NCBI GenBank assembly: GCA_037133475.1
Contig: JBAXOB010000002.1
Coordinates: 124,001 to 188,000, forward strand
Direction: 5' to 3'
Source of the DNA: CAIVAT01 sp037133475
GTDB taxonomy: Bacteria > Bacteroidota > Bacteroidia > Bacteroidales > FEN-979
Length of the DNA stretch: 64,000 bases
Positions 52,345-61,150 of this stretch are shown here, piece by piece. Numbering within the stretch: the first letter of the stretch is position 1; each line of letters begins with the position of its first letter. Under the pieces are notes generated by a model that saw only the letters and a program-made list of their open reading frames with translations, did no database searches and was not told where the DNA came from. A program made the translations under genes and the position numbers.

Positions 52345-53817
52345 CTAAGTTAACAGCCCTGTACGGGCATTGAAATCATTGATCAGTTCATCCCACCGTG
52401 CCGGCTGGCTGAATATCTCGGCCCAGATATGACGGTCGTCCCATAACTGGCGGAGATCCTCAACCTCCTTGCCCTGCTGTTCAATCCAGGTAAAATATTT
52501 CAGGTTATGGATGGCTTTCCGGTCGACATAACCAAGCTCCTTCATAAAGGCCGGGGCAGTCCCGAACATACATTTTTCATGATCACGGGCAGCCTGCAAC
52601 GGGGAATAATTTCCGCGCGCAGCCGTAAGTTCCTCCAGTCTCGATCCGTACATCTGCGCCGAATCGGTGGCAATGGTCACGATGACATCCTCATTCGTGT
52701 AATCAAAGTATTTGGCCGTCTTGATGGCCGAGAGGACATTCCCGATACCGGAGATGCCGATCATGCCGAGTTTTGAGATCAACTCCCTGTCAACACCGCT
52801 GGTTGCCAGGTATTGATGACCCTCCTTCTCGTTGAACAGGCGCAAAAGGCGCATGCAGTCTTCATCGTCGATGGCGGTAACCACATCGGTATTCCTGACA
52901 TTATGGATCCAGGGCACATGTTTGTCGCCGATGCCCTCGATGCGATGGGCCCCAAAGCCATTCTGCAGCAGCGTCGGGCATTGCAGGGCCTCTGATGCCA
53001 CCACCTTGAGACGGGGGAATTTCGTTTTCAGGTAGTCGCCGGCGGCAATGGTTCCGGCCGAACCGGTGGCGGAAACATAGGCTGAAAGAGTTGCATCCTC
53101 TCCCCCCGCAATCCTGAAGGCCTCTTCAATAGCATGGCCTGTAACCTCATAGTGCCAGCATGAATTTCCAAACTCCTCAAACTGGTTAAAGATGATACAA
53201 TCCTTGCGTGTGCGGCGGATTTCCCAGCATTTGTCGTAAATTTCCTTGACATTCGACTCGCATCCGGGTGTGGCGATCACCTCCGCGCCGATCTCCTTCA
53301 GCCACTCGAACCTTTCGCGGCTCATCTCCTCCGGCAAAATGGCCACGGCCGTGACATCCATGAGGAACGAATCGAAGGCGCCACCGCGGCAATAGTTCCC
53401 TGTAGAGGGCCATACGGCTTTATGATATGTGGGGTCGAAACCTCCCGTGATGATGCGCGGGGCAAGGCAGCCGTAAGCGGCACCTACCTTGTGCGCCCCC
53501 GTGGGGAACCATTTCCCGAGCAGCACCAGGATCCGGGCGTCAACCCCGGTCAGTGATTTCGGCAGTTCGATAAAATTAGGTCCGCCAAAAAGACCGCCGG
53601 TGGATGTTTGCTCATTTTTCCAGGTAAGGCGGAATAAATTAAGGGGATGGAGTTCCCATAATCCGATGTTTTTCAGCTTATCCAGGATTTTTCCCGGGAT
53701 CAGCTCCGGGTTCTGCATCTGGGCGAAAGTTGGCAGGATTATTCCCCGCGAACGGTAATGGGTGATCGCTTTCTCTAAAACGGCGGGGTCGGTGATGTGG
53801 TTGATAATGGGGATCAT
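52345..53817 (-). CDS. PLP-dependent enzyme, cysteine-synthase-like superfamily
   Basis: A 490-residue fold-type II PLP protein. PLP lysine likely in FPTGAHKVGAAYGCL (about 115), asparagine loop WPSTGNYCRGGAFDS (about 138-152), and the phosphate-binding glycine region SATGSAGTIAAGDYLKTKF (about 250). Later blocks include GISGIGNVLSAIKTAKYF and VTIATDSAQMYGSRLEEL. It is longer than cysteine synthases (about 310) and unlike diaminopropionate ammonia-lyase YgeX. It is known mainly as an uncharacterised family next to ygfK-type genes. Probable lyase on an amino-acid intermediate; reaction unknown. 48 bp after ygfK, 36 bp before the threonine-synthase-like gene. Confidence 0.82.
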   Translation of the reverse strand: MIPIINHITDPAVLEKAITHYRSRGIILPTFAQMQNPELIPGKILDKLKNIGLWELHPLNLFRLTWKNEQTSTGGLFGGPNFIELPKSLTGVDARILVLLGKWFPTGAHKVGAAYGCLAPRIITGGFDPTYHKAVWPSTGNYCRGGAFDSFLMDVTAVAILPEEMSRERFEWLKEIGAEVIATPGCESNVKEIYDKCWEIRRTRKDCIIFNQFEEFGNSCWHYEVTGHAIEEAFRIAGGEDATLSAYVSATGSAGTIAAGDYLKTKFPRLKVVASEALQCPTLLQNGFGAHRIEGIGDKHVPWIHNVRNTDVVTAIDDEDCMRLLRLFNEKEGHQYLATSGVDRELISKLGMIGISGIGNVLSAIKTAKYFDYTNEDVIVTIATDSAQMYGSRLEELTAARGNYSPLQAARDHEKCMFGTAPAFMKELGYVDRKAIHNLKYFTWIEQQGKEVEDLRQLWDDRHIWAEIFSQPARWDELINDFNARTGLLT

Positions 53818-53865
53818 ATGTAAGTTTTATGGTTTTCCTTGGAATCTGAGAAATAGCTGGGGGGA

Positions 53866-56800
53866 TTATCCTTTATAACCTGCCAGCTTCATTTGCATGG
53901 CGCCCTTCAGGACAATGCTCATCCAGGCTGCAAAGGAAAAGCGTGCCTCCCGCACGCAGGGGGCCAGCAACTTCACCTCCAGGATGGTAAAATCATCGGG
54001 CCGGATGACAGCCCTGACCTGGTTTGTTTCGTAAATATAGTTCCCCCCGGTTAGGGTCAGGGTACGGACGTTTTCTTTTTCCTTATAGATCAGCACATCC
54101 CTGTCGGCCTGACTGCTCAGGAGAAACCCTGTTTGCTCCTCATTCAGCGATTTCACCGAAAGGCAGAGTCCGGGTTTATCGAGGAAGGGCCTGCCGGCCG
54201 AGGGACAAAAGGTGGTACAGTTTCCGCATTCATTGCAGAGGTCACGGATATTCATTACCTGGTATGGCTGGTCAACATGGAATTCAATGTCCTCAACGAT
54301 GCTTACGGTGCCCTTTTCATCCGCCACTGCCTTTTGAAGGGAATAGCATACCGGTTCGACGGAGTAGCTGAAATTGGCCAGGTTAGGGCAAACCGAAACA
54401 CAAACGTTGCATATTTCATCGCACTGCAGGCACCTCGAAGCCTCCTGCCGCGCCCCGGCGGCACCCAGCGGGGCAACCACCACATCGAAATTACGACTTT
54501 CGCCGGGTGTGATCTCCCCGGGATGGCACCCATATTCCCGAATCGATTTGCGGTGCAGCAACCCGGGAATATCTTTAACCCGTCCCGGCATACCCTCACG
54601 GGTTGCCTGGGGTGGCCTTTGTTGCAGAATCCCTGCGATCATCTCCAGGGCGGCTTTCCGCCCGTCGGCGATGGCATTGATGGCGGTTGACGCTCCCCTG
54701 AGGGCATCGCCACCGATATATAACCCGTCCACACGGGTCTTGTAATGCCCGGGTTCAGTCTTTAGATTCTCAGGGGTGACAAAATCGATGGCCAGTTTCT
54801 GCCCAATGGCAGGGATGACCGTATCGCAAGGGATTTCGAATTCAGAACCGGGAATGGCAACGGCTCCCCGACGGCCGGACTTATCGTTCATGGCAAGAAC
54901 ATTGTGCAGGCAGACAATTGCCGTGACTTTTCCGTTTTCTCCTTTAACCCTGACCGGGGTCGTAAGCTCCATGACCGTGATGCCTTCACGCAGCACCGCC
55001 TCGATTTCTCCGCGGTCGGCGGGCATCTCGCGTAACGTGCGCCGGTAAACGATGGTGACACTGCCCAGCTCGCCGACCAGCCTGAAGGCTGTTCGTGCGG
55101 CATCCATGGCGGTGTTCCCGCCACCGATGATAACAACATGGTTGCCGGGTTTATGGCGATGGTCCTTTTTCACCTGGAACAGGAATTCGAGGGGATCGAT
55201 GACCCCTGCTAATCCGGATCCTTCAATATCAATTTTCACCGATTCCTGTGCGCCGGCAGCAAGGAATACCGATGTGTAATTTTTCAGGATCTCCCCGAAT
55301 TTTTCCTTGTCAATTTGATTACGGTCATGCAGTTGAATGCCCGAATCAAGAATCCTGCCGATGTCGGTTTTGGTAGCCTCCGCGGTTAGCCTGAAAGAGG
55401 GAATGGCGGCAGAGATCATTCCCCCGGCAAGGTTTTTCTGTTCGAATATATCCACCTCAAAGCCTCCCTGGTGTAGAAACCATGCACAGGACAACCCGGC
55501 AGGGCCGGCGCCGATCACCGCCATTTTACCGGCCTGTTTTCCGGCAGGGAGGGGCTGACCGGGTACGGCAGATTCGGCCACGAACCTTTTGACCTCCCTG
55601 ATTGCCACTGCCTCATCGTAGTTGATGCGGGTACATTTCAGCTGGCAGAGATGGTCGCAAACCATGCCGGTCACCGAAGGGAAGGGATTGGTGCGTAAAA
55701 TGGTTTCAAGTGCGGCCGGGATATCACCCTGTGCCGTATGATACAGGTACTCCGGGATCTCCTGGCTGGCAGGGCAGGTGTCGGTACAGGGGGCATGAAT
55801 ACAATCAAACCAGCCCAGGGGCAGGGTGGTTTTTATATCAGGGTCGAGGAGAAGCTGTTTTTGATAACGGGGATTGCCGGAAACCTGGTCGGCATACCGG
55901 TTCAGGTTTGCCAATGTCGCCATTGACAGGGAATTTCCCGGCATGTCCGAAAATCCCGCAACATGCCTGATAAAGCTTTCGGTGTTGCCGGCCTGTGCGG
56001 CCGAAAAGCCCTTCCGCAGGTTATCGATATACTGATGCAACCGGCCATAACCGCCAGGTTTCAGCAGGTCGCTGCAAACGGTTACCGGTTTCAGGCCGCA
56101 GGCAATCACGTCGGCAATATTGAAACAATCGGCTCCTCCCGAAAAGGAGATGTCGAGTGTGCCCGCCCTGTCGTTCTGGAGTTTGCGGGCGAGGTTGATG
56201 CTGATCGGGTGCAGGGCGCGGCCGCTCATGTACATCATGCTTTCCGACGGACCGAAAACAGTTTTGTGGTTGACGCTCTCGAGGGTATTGGTAAGTTTCA
56301 CCCCAAACTGAAGCCCCTCGCCTGCCGCGGTGGCGGTGAGACTATCCAGGATATGCAGGGCATCGGGATAGGTAAGGTCATGTTCAAAGGCAAGGTCGGG
56401 AACTTCCGTGATAAAGCCCAATTTCCTGTTCAGCAGTTCCCGCAACTCTTTGCTGCCAAGCAGGGTCGGGTTCAGCTTCACGGTTGTGTGCAGCTTTTCT
56501 TCCCTGATAAGGTAGCTGGCTATCTTTTCGATCTCCTCCGGCGGACAGCCGTGCATGGTGCTGAGGGTGACGTGATCCGATATCAATGCGGGGATATGGA
56601 CCGAATCTATCGCAGGGTAAACCTCCCGGATCGCGTTTTTCGCATGGATCAGCTCTCCGGAGCAGTCGCGCATCCTGCTCAGGAACCACCGGACTTTTTC
56701 ACTTTTTATGCCTTCCAGGTTATACCCCACACTCATATTGAAGAGGGTTCCCGGCTCACCTTTGAATCCCAACTCTTTATGCAAAATATGGAGGATGATC

Positions 56801-57180
56801 CAGCCATTCAGGTATTCGCTGAATGACTCCCTGATGGTGAGTTCCTGCGACCATTCGCAGTTATATCCCTCATCCTGCATGTCGATACAGGGTTTGGAAA
56901 CGTCGAGTTCGTCAAGAACCTGGATGGTCTTCAGTTCTATATACCGCGCCCCGCAAAGCCAGGCAGCCACAATGTTGAGGGCCATCTGTGAATGGGGACC
57001 TGCAGCAACCCCGATGGGAGCAGCCAGCAATCGCCCGTAACGTGCCGACCTGAAAGGATCCTGAAGATCAGGATGAAAGAAGAGACTTCCCGGGATTCCC
57101 ATAAACCGGTCATGCCTGATTTCGTCAAGGGTGAATCGTAAAAGAGCGGGTAATGGAACAGGGAACAGTTTACCTGACAC
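53866..57180 (-). CDS. ygfK: YgfK, multidomain flavin/Fe-S oxidoreductase
   Basis: An 1104-residue protein of the YgfK type, annotated historically as a putative selenate reductase subunit. N-terminal dihydroorotate-dehydrogenase-like region (about 1-420; LLAAPIGVAAGPHSQMALNI). Then a glutamate-synthase small-chain-like part: CxxxCP-type cluster (HAPCTDTCPASQEIPEYL), first dinucleotide fold AVIGAGPAGLSCAWFL (about 550), second VVIIGGGNTAMDAART (about 690). C-terminal ferredoxin-like clusters (CLQCDEICNVCVSVCP and CNECGNCTTFCPS). Cytoplasmic. It likely moves electrons between NAD(P)H, flavin and the purine hydroxylases or reduces a purine ring; the exact reaction is open. First in its operon; divergent from guaD with a shared promoter region. 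Confidence 0.93.
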   Translation of the reverse strand: MSGKLFPVPLPALLRFTLDEIRHDRFMGIPGSLFFHPDLQDPFRSARYGRLLAAPIGVAAGPHSQMALNIVAAWLCGARYIELKTIQVLDELDVSKPCIDMQDEGYNCEWSQELTIRESFSEYLNGWIILHILHKELGFKGEPGTLFNMSVGYNLEGIKSEKVRWFLSRMRDCSGELIHAKNAIREVYPAIDSVHIPALISDHVTLSTMHGCPPEEIEKIASYLIREEKLHTTVKLNPTLLGSKELRELLNRKLGFITEVPDLAFEHDLTYPDALHILDSLTATAAGEGLQFGVKLTNTLESVNHKTVFGPSESMMYMSGRALHPISINLARKLQNDRAGTLDISFSGGADCFNIADVIACGLKPVTVCSDLLKPGGYGRLHQYIDNLRKGFSAAQAGNTESFIRHVAGFSDMPGNSLSMATLANLNRYADQVSGNPRYQKQLLLDPDIKTTLPLGWFDCIHAPCTDTCPASQEIPEYLYHTAQGDIPAALETILRTNPFPSVTGMVCDHLCQLKCTRINYDEAVAIREVKRFVAESAVPGQPLPAGKQAGKMAVIGAGPAGLSCAWFLHQGGFEVDIFEQKNLAGGMISAAIPSFRLTAEATKTDIGRILDSGIQLHDRNQIDKEKFGEILKNYTSVFLAAGAQESVKIDIEGSGLAGVIDPLEFLFQVKKDHRHKPGNHVVIIGGGNTAMDAARTAFRLVGELGSVTIVYRRTLREMPADRGEIEAVLREGITVMELTTPVRVKGENGKVTAIVCLHNVLAMNDKSGRRGAVAIPGSEFEIPCDTVIPAIGQKLAIDFVTPENLKTEPGHYKTRVDGLYIGGDALRGASTAINAIADGRKAALEMIAGILQQRPPQATREGMPGRVKDIPGLLHRKSIREYGCHPGEITPGESRNFDVVVAPLGAAGARQEASRCLQCDEICNVCVSVCPNLANFSYSVEPVCYSLQKAVADEKGTVSIVEDIEFHVDQPYQVMNIRDLCNECGNCTTFCPSAGRPFLDKPGLCLSVKSLNEEQTGFLLSSQADRDVLIYKEKENVRTLTLTGGNYIYETNQVRAVIRPDDFTILEVKLLAPCVREARFSFAAWMSIVLKGAMQMKLAGYKG

Positions 57181-57211
57181 AGGCTATCGGATTTTAGTGA
57201 ATTGAGCGTGT

Positions 57212-57311
57212 CAAAATTATAGATAAACCCTGAGAGTTGACGGGATTTGGGTGAAAAAAGGGCCGATTCACCCGGGAAATGTATTTTGCGTTGTTTTCCC
57301 TGTTAATTTTG
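57212..57311. promoter_or_regulatory. divergent promoter region ygfK/guaD
   Basis: TAATTTTG occurs on the minus strand (57212-57219, toward ygfK, 32 bp before its ATG) and on the plus strand (57304-57311, toward guaD, 53 bp before its ATG). Both match the -7 box; -33 boxes are not at standard spacing, so activator dependence is possible. Confidence 0.4.
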
Positions 57312-57363
57312 TCAACTTGCGCAACCCCGTCAGAGTATCCTTGAAGATAAACAGGAACCCAAT

Positions 57364-57837
57364 ATGGAAATGACAGAATCGATGATGAATGAGGCTTTCG
57401 ATGCAGCATTTCATTCAGTCAGGAATAATATTGGCGGCCCCTTCGGCGCCGTAGTCATGCTGGATGGCAAAATCATCGGCAAAGGAGGCAACAGGGTAAG
57501 TTCACAAAACGACCCTACCGCCCATGCCGAAATCGTTGCCATCCGCGATGCATGCACGAAAATAAACAGCTTCGACCTTTCCGGCGCCGTGATCTATTCA
57601 ACCTGCGAACCCTGTCCGATGTGCCTTTCAGCCATATACTGGGCCAATATCCGGTCGGTGTTTTATGTATCAACCCGCTACCAGGCTGAAGCCATCGGGT
57701 TTAAGGATAACCATATTTATGAAGAGCTGAACCTCCCGCCTGCTGAACGCAGGATCGACTTTATCCAGGTAAGCCATCCCAAAGGAGCCGAGCTCTTCAG
57801 CGAATGGACCGAAAAAAACGACAGGATTCCCTACTGA
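57364..57837 (+). CDS. guaD: guanine deaminase (GuaD), CDA-fold nucleoside deaminase
   Basis: A 157-residue zinc deaminase of the cytidine-deaminase fold. Zinc and proton-shuttle motif NDPTAHAEIVAIRDAC (His and Glu, about 53-60) and CEPCPMCLSAIYWA (two Cys, about 83-92); GGPFGAVVMLDGKIIGKGG matches the GuaD group, as does the long domain-swapped C-terminal tail (AERRIDFIQVSHPKGAELFSEW). Predicted reaction: guanine to xanthine, which feeds the nearby dehydrogenases. It is distinguished from tRNA adenosine deaminase by this tail and by its purine context. Its 3' end overlaps the convergent TMTC-like gene by 7 bp. Confidence 0.88.
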   Translation: MEMTESMMNEAFDAAFHSVRNNIGGPFGAVVMLDGKIIGKGGNRVSSQNDPTAHAEIVAIRDACTKINSFDLSGAVIYSTCEPCPMCLSAIYWANIRSVFYVSTRYQAEAIGFKDNHIYEELNLPPAERRIDFIQVSHPKGAELFSEWTEKNDRIPY

Positions 57838-59780
57838 GGACAATATTGCTGGCGAAATGGTTCCGCCTCCTTTACCCCCATGCTGACGGCCCTCTGCAGG
57901 TCATCACAGTAATTTCCCGCCAATCCTGCCTGTATCCCCGACAAACCCCGGTAATAAAAGGCCATCCCGGCAGCCGGGTCCCTGTCGATACAGGCTGAAA
58001 AGGATTTCATCGCATCCAGGAACCTGCCGGCAAAATAATTTGAAAGCCCCAGCGAATAATAACATTTCAGGCAGGAGGCATCGAGGCTGATCGCCTCCTG
58101 GAAATCGGAAATGGCCTGTGGATAATTCTTCAGTTCCTTGTTCAGGATCCCCCTGTTAAAATAGGCCTCCTCATTCCTGGTTACTCCCAGAACCCAGTTA
58201 AGGTCGGAAAGGGCACCCCGGTAATCTTTGATCATGGCCTTTGCAATGGCGCGGTTGATATAGACCTTTACATACCGGGGAGAATACCTGATAGCCGTAT
58301 CGAAATCGGCAATCGCCTGCTGGTAATTGCCGTTCTTCCCTTCAATGCTGCCCCGCTGGAACCAGGCATTCGGGTTGAACTTATTGACACGGATGGACTG
58401 GTTGCTTAGCTCCAGCGCCTCTTCCGGTTTGCCGTCCTTCTCCTTGAATACCGCCAGGTTATTGATGGCAGGATAAAAATAGGGATATTTTTCCATCACA
58501 TCCGTCCAGAAGGAGTAGCTGTCCTTCCATACACTGCACCGCTGGTTTGCCGTTACGGAAAGGAGGCCGGCATAAAGTATAAAAATGCCGAAAACCAGCG
58601 TTTTTGAAAGGTTGAACCGCTTCATCAGCAGCCCCATCCCCCAGGCAAATAGAAAAAACAAGCCAAAGGAGGAAAGGTAGGTGTACCGGTCGGCCATGAC
58701 GGCGCTTCCTACAGGGAAAAGCTGGATGACAAACATGATGTTGATGATGAAAAAACAGCACCCGAACAGGATGGCTCTCCCTGAACGGGCAAACCAGTAA
58801 TAAACCAGGAGAAAACCTGTGACCAATACCGGTATAAAACACAAAAAATAGTACCAGGGGATATGACCCGCCGCGTAATCGGGATAGGGGTAATAGCCGC
58901 ACAACTTATAGGGGATTGCCAGCTTTATAAGGTACTGCGTAAATCCAAAGGAGGAAAAAACAAGCCGTTCAAGAAAGTTGCATTGAACAATGTCGGTCGC
59001 ACCCTGCGCATGCTGGACCACCACCGCGATGATCCCGAAAAACAACGACAACAAAAGGAACGGTACCTTCTCAAGGATCACCTTTTTGTCCCGTAAATCT
59101 CTTTTCAACAGGTAATCAAGGGCGATCAGGGCAAGAGGAAGCGTAACGGCCATCCCCTTCGATAGCAGCGAGAGGACAAAAAACAGCAGGGCCGGCAGAT
59201 AGCCGGAAATCTTTTTTTTATCCACATACCTGAGATAGGAAATCAGCGACAGGAGGTAGAAACAGGTGTACAGGAGGTCCTTCCTGCCCGAAACCCAGGC
59301 CACCGACTCAACATGAAGGGGATGGATCCCGAAGAGCAGCGCCGTGACGGCACTTAAGACCAGCCGGTGATCACTGCCAATCCGGGTGAATAAGAGCAGG
59401 GAAAGTTGAAAAACCAGGAGGGTGTTGAGCAGGTGAAGCAGGATATTGGTAAGGTGGTAGGGAGCCGGATTAAGTGCCGAAAACGAATAATTTACAACAT
59501 ACGACAACAGCGTCACAGGGTGGTAGTTCCCCAGATGGTTGGCATCGCCTGACAATATCGTGCGGATGTTAAGGGCGCTGAAACCGGTGATAAATTGATT
59601 TTCAACCACATATTGGGTATCATCAAAGGTGATGAAGAGGTTTTGGATGGCGGGGAGGAAGACGATCAGGGTGATGGCCAGTACCCCGGCGAGGTAATAT
59701 CTGGCACTCCCCTGTGTCGCACCTGCCAATGGTTTCACCGCATTTAATTTCTTTTTCACCTCTTTTTTCTGGTTGTTCAT
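57831..59780 (-). CDS. TMTC-like membrane glycosyltransferase with C-terminal TPRs
   Basis: A 649-residue protein. The N-terminal two thirds hold about ten membrane helices; the first extracytoplasmic loop has the FDDTQYVVENQFI motif, the acidic pair typical of GT-C glycosyltransferases (PMT/TMTC group), followed by HPVTLLSYVVNYSFSALNP. The C-terminal third (about 430-649) carries five to six TPRs (QQAIADFDTAIRYSPRYVKV, YPQAISDFQEAISLDASCLK). TMTC proteins transfer mannose in eukaryotes; bacterial homologues are poorly known and may glycosylate exported proteins. I chose the ATG at 59780 (an ATG at 59813 is possible); a longer frame is not conserved. Confidence 0.8.
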   Translation of the reverse strand: MNNQKKEVKKKLNAVKPLAGATQGSARYYLAGVLAITLIVFLPAIQNLFITFDDTQYVVENQFITGFSALNIRTILSGDANHLGNYHPVTLLSYVVNYSFSALNPAPYHLTNILLHLLNTLLVFQLSLLLFTRIGSDHRLVLSAVTALLFGIHPLHVESVAWVSGRKDLLYTCFYLLSLISYLRYVDKKKISGYLPALLFFVLSLLSKGMAVTLPLALIALDYLLKRDLRDKKVILEKVPFLLLSLFFGIIAVVVQHAQGATDIVQCNFLERLVFSSFGFTQYLIKLAIPYKLCGYYPYPDYAAGHIPWYYFLCFIPVLVTGFLLVYYWFARSGRAILFGCCFFIINIMFVIQLFPVGSAVMADRYTYLSSFGLFFLFAWGMGLLMKRFNLSKTLVFGIFILYAGLLSVTANQRCSVWKDSYSFWTDVMEKYPYFYPAINNLAVFKEKDGKPEEALELSNQSIRVNKFNPNAWFQRGSIEGKNGNYQQAIADFDTAIRYSPRYVKVYINRAIAKAMIKDYRGALSDLNWVLGVTRNEEAYFNRGILNKELKNYPQAISDFQEAISLDASCLKCYYSLGLSNYFAGRFLDAMKSFSACIDRDPAAGMAFYYRGLSGIQAGLAGNYCDDLQRAVSMGVKEAEPFRQQYCPQ

Positions 59781-59942
59781 CGGGCTATATTTGATTTGAG
59801 CGGGCAGCTTCATTATTTCACGAAAATACAAAGATCTGGCAACTTCAATTGATTTTTTCGCGTTTAACATGAACCATACCAGTAGATTTTGGCTGATAAA
59901 GAACATGTTTCACTTTCGGGCAACATTCCGTATATTTGCAGT

Positions 59943-60290
59943 ATGGTTGAAAAGCAGAAACACAGAACTGTCATATTTTACAAAGACTACTTTGAAAAGT
60001 TCTTTGTAAGACAAAGAGCCAAAGTGCAGCATAAGATTATCTGGACTTTTGATTTGATTGAAGAGTTCCAAAGGGTTCCTGAAATATATTCAAGAAAATT
60101 GAAGATACAGATGGTCTTTATGAAATCCGGGTTCAGTCAGGAAGTGATATATTTTGAATTTTTTGTTTTTTGACCAGGGCCAATTAGTAGTTCTTGCGAA
60201 TGGCTATCAAAAAAATCTCAAAAAACTTCTAAACAGGAAATAGAAAAAGCACATAAAATAAAGAAAGAATATGAAAACGAAAAAACATAA
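59943..60290 (+). pseudogene. inactivated RelE/HigB-type toxin
   Basis: Remains of a type II toxin of the HigB/RelE (DUF891-like) group. Frame one reads MVEKQKHRTVIFYKDYFEKF and KIIWTFDLIEEFQRVPEIY; a T is missing near 60090, after which the next frame gives FKKIEDTDGLYEIRVQSGSD. That frame meets a TGA at 60155-60157 where CGA (Arg) is expected, and a T is missing from the T run at 60166-60171. The third segment DQGQLVVLANGYQKKSQKT runs to a TAA at 60288-60290, overlapping the antitoxin start by 20 bp as in an intact operon. Three lesions make it a true pseudogene; two single-base losses in T runs could be sequencing errors, the TGA less so. Confidence 0.85.
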
Positions 60291-60576
60291 TATCCAGACA
60301 CTTAGCACATTCAAGGACAACCATTATGGCAAACCCGGAACAAAAAAACGGGATGAACTTGAATTGGGTTATGAGAATTTTAAAATTGGTGCAATTATTC
60401 AGGAAGCCAGACTTGAAAAAGGTTTAACACAGGAAGAACTTGCAATCAAGGTAGGAACTACAAAGTCCTATATCTCGAAAATCGAAAATAATGTCAAAGA
60501 GGCACGGATTTCTACCTTGCAAAAAATTGTAGAACTGGGTTTCGGCGGACAACTTCACCTGTATATCAAACTATAA
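60271..60576 (+). CDS. XRE-family antitoxin
   Basis: A 101-residue helix-turn-helix protein. The XRE domain is about residues 37-92: GAIIQEARLEKGLTQEELAI (helices 1-2), KVGTTKSYISKIENNVKEAR (recognition helix) and the closing LQKIVELGFGGQLHLYI. The N-terminal 35 residues are basic and may hold the toxin-binding part. It is the partner of the ruined HigB-like toxin just upstream, whose 3' end overlaps its start by 20 bp. It has stayed intact, and may now act only as a DNA-binding regulator. Confidence 0.88.
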   Translation: MKTKKHNIQTLSTFKDNHYGKPGTKKRDELELGYENFKIGAIIQEARLEKGLTQEELAIKVGTTKSYISKIENNVKEARISTLQKIVELGFGGQLHLYIKL

Positions 60577-60684
60577 AGAGTTATTATAGGAGTAAAACAT
60601 TACCAGAACAAACTGCTAAATCATAACAAAATTATTGAATGGTACTGTTTGAATTGTTGCCTTTTACGTCATAAAATAAAAATA

Positions 60685-60692
60685 TATCTTTG
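60685..60692 (+). promoter_or_regulatory. promoter -7 box
   Basis: TATCTTTG followed by C, exact match to TAnnTTTGC, 17 bp before the ATG at 60710. The -33 position is T-rich (TTTT at 60662-60665) without a G. Confidence 0.5.
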
Positions 60693-60709
60693 CACCTTAC
60701 TGAGCCATC

Positions 60710-61150
60710 ATGAAAAAAACCATCCTGTTTTTCGCTTTATTTTTTGTCTGGTCTGTGTCGGTTGTGGCACAGGAACCATCCACGGAGCCTGCAATATCCC
60801 GCGAGGAGGGCACAAAACTCATTGTTGACAACATATCCCCGAAACTCAATCTTAACAAGGTTCAGAAGGATTCGCTTATGATCATTTTCAGGCAGTTTAT
60901 GGAGAATGTTCAGACTTACCACGCACAGAGCAATCCCAAGGTCTTTGCCTTTATGATCCAGAACCGCGATGGAAATGTTAAAAAACTGCTCCGCGACTCC
61001 TTAAAATTCGACAAGTACCTTCTCGTACTGGAGGATATCAAAAACCAGCCGATACCCATTCATGATTCAAGGCAGCAAAACAACCAGGGAAGCCCTCACA
61101 GGACCAGGGGCAGCAACGGGATGGGTTCCGGCATGGGCCGGACCTATTAA
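60710..61150 (+). CDS. small secreted protein, hypothetical
   Basis: A 146-residue exported protein. Signal peptide MKKTILFFALFFVWSVSVVA with a cleavage site near AQEP. The mature part is helical (KLIVDNISPKLNLNKVQKDS, LMIIFRQFMENVQTYH) and has some resemblance to Spy/LTXXQ-type periplasmic helical proteins, but I cannot assign it firmly. The C-terminal 30 residues are low-complexity and Gly/Arg/Asn-rich (GSPHRTRGSNGMGSGMGRTY). The 3' end overlaps the convergent T9SS cargo gene by 4 bp. Confidence 0.7.
   Translation: MKKTILFFALFFVWSVSVVAQEPSTEPAISREEGTKLIVDNISPKLNLNKVQKDSLMIIFRQFMENVQTYHAQSNPKVFAFMIQNRDGNVKKLLRDSLKFDKYLLVLEDIKNQPIPIHDSRQQNNQGSPHRTRGSNGMGSGMGRTY

Noticed and set aside
59943..60290. 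Programmed frameshifting of the toxin gene
   Set aside because: Two separate one-base shifts plus an in-frame TGA are needed; no slippery site and stimulatory structure explain all three.
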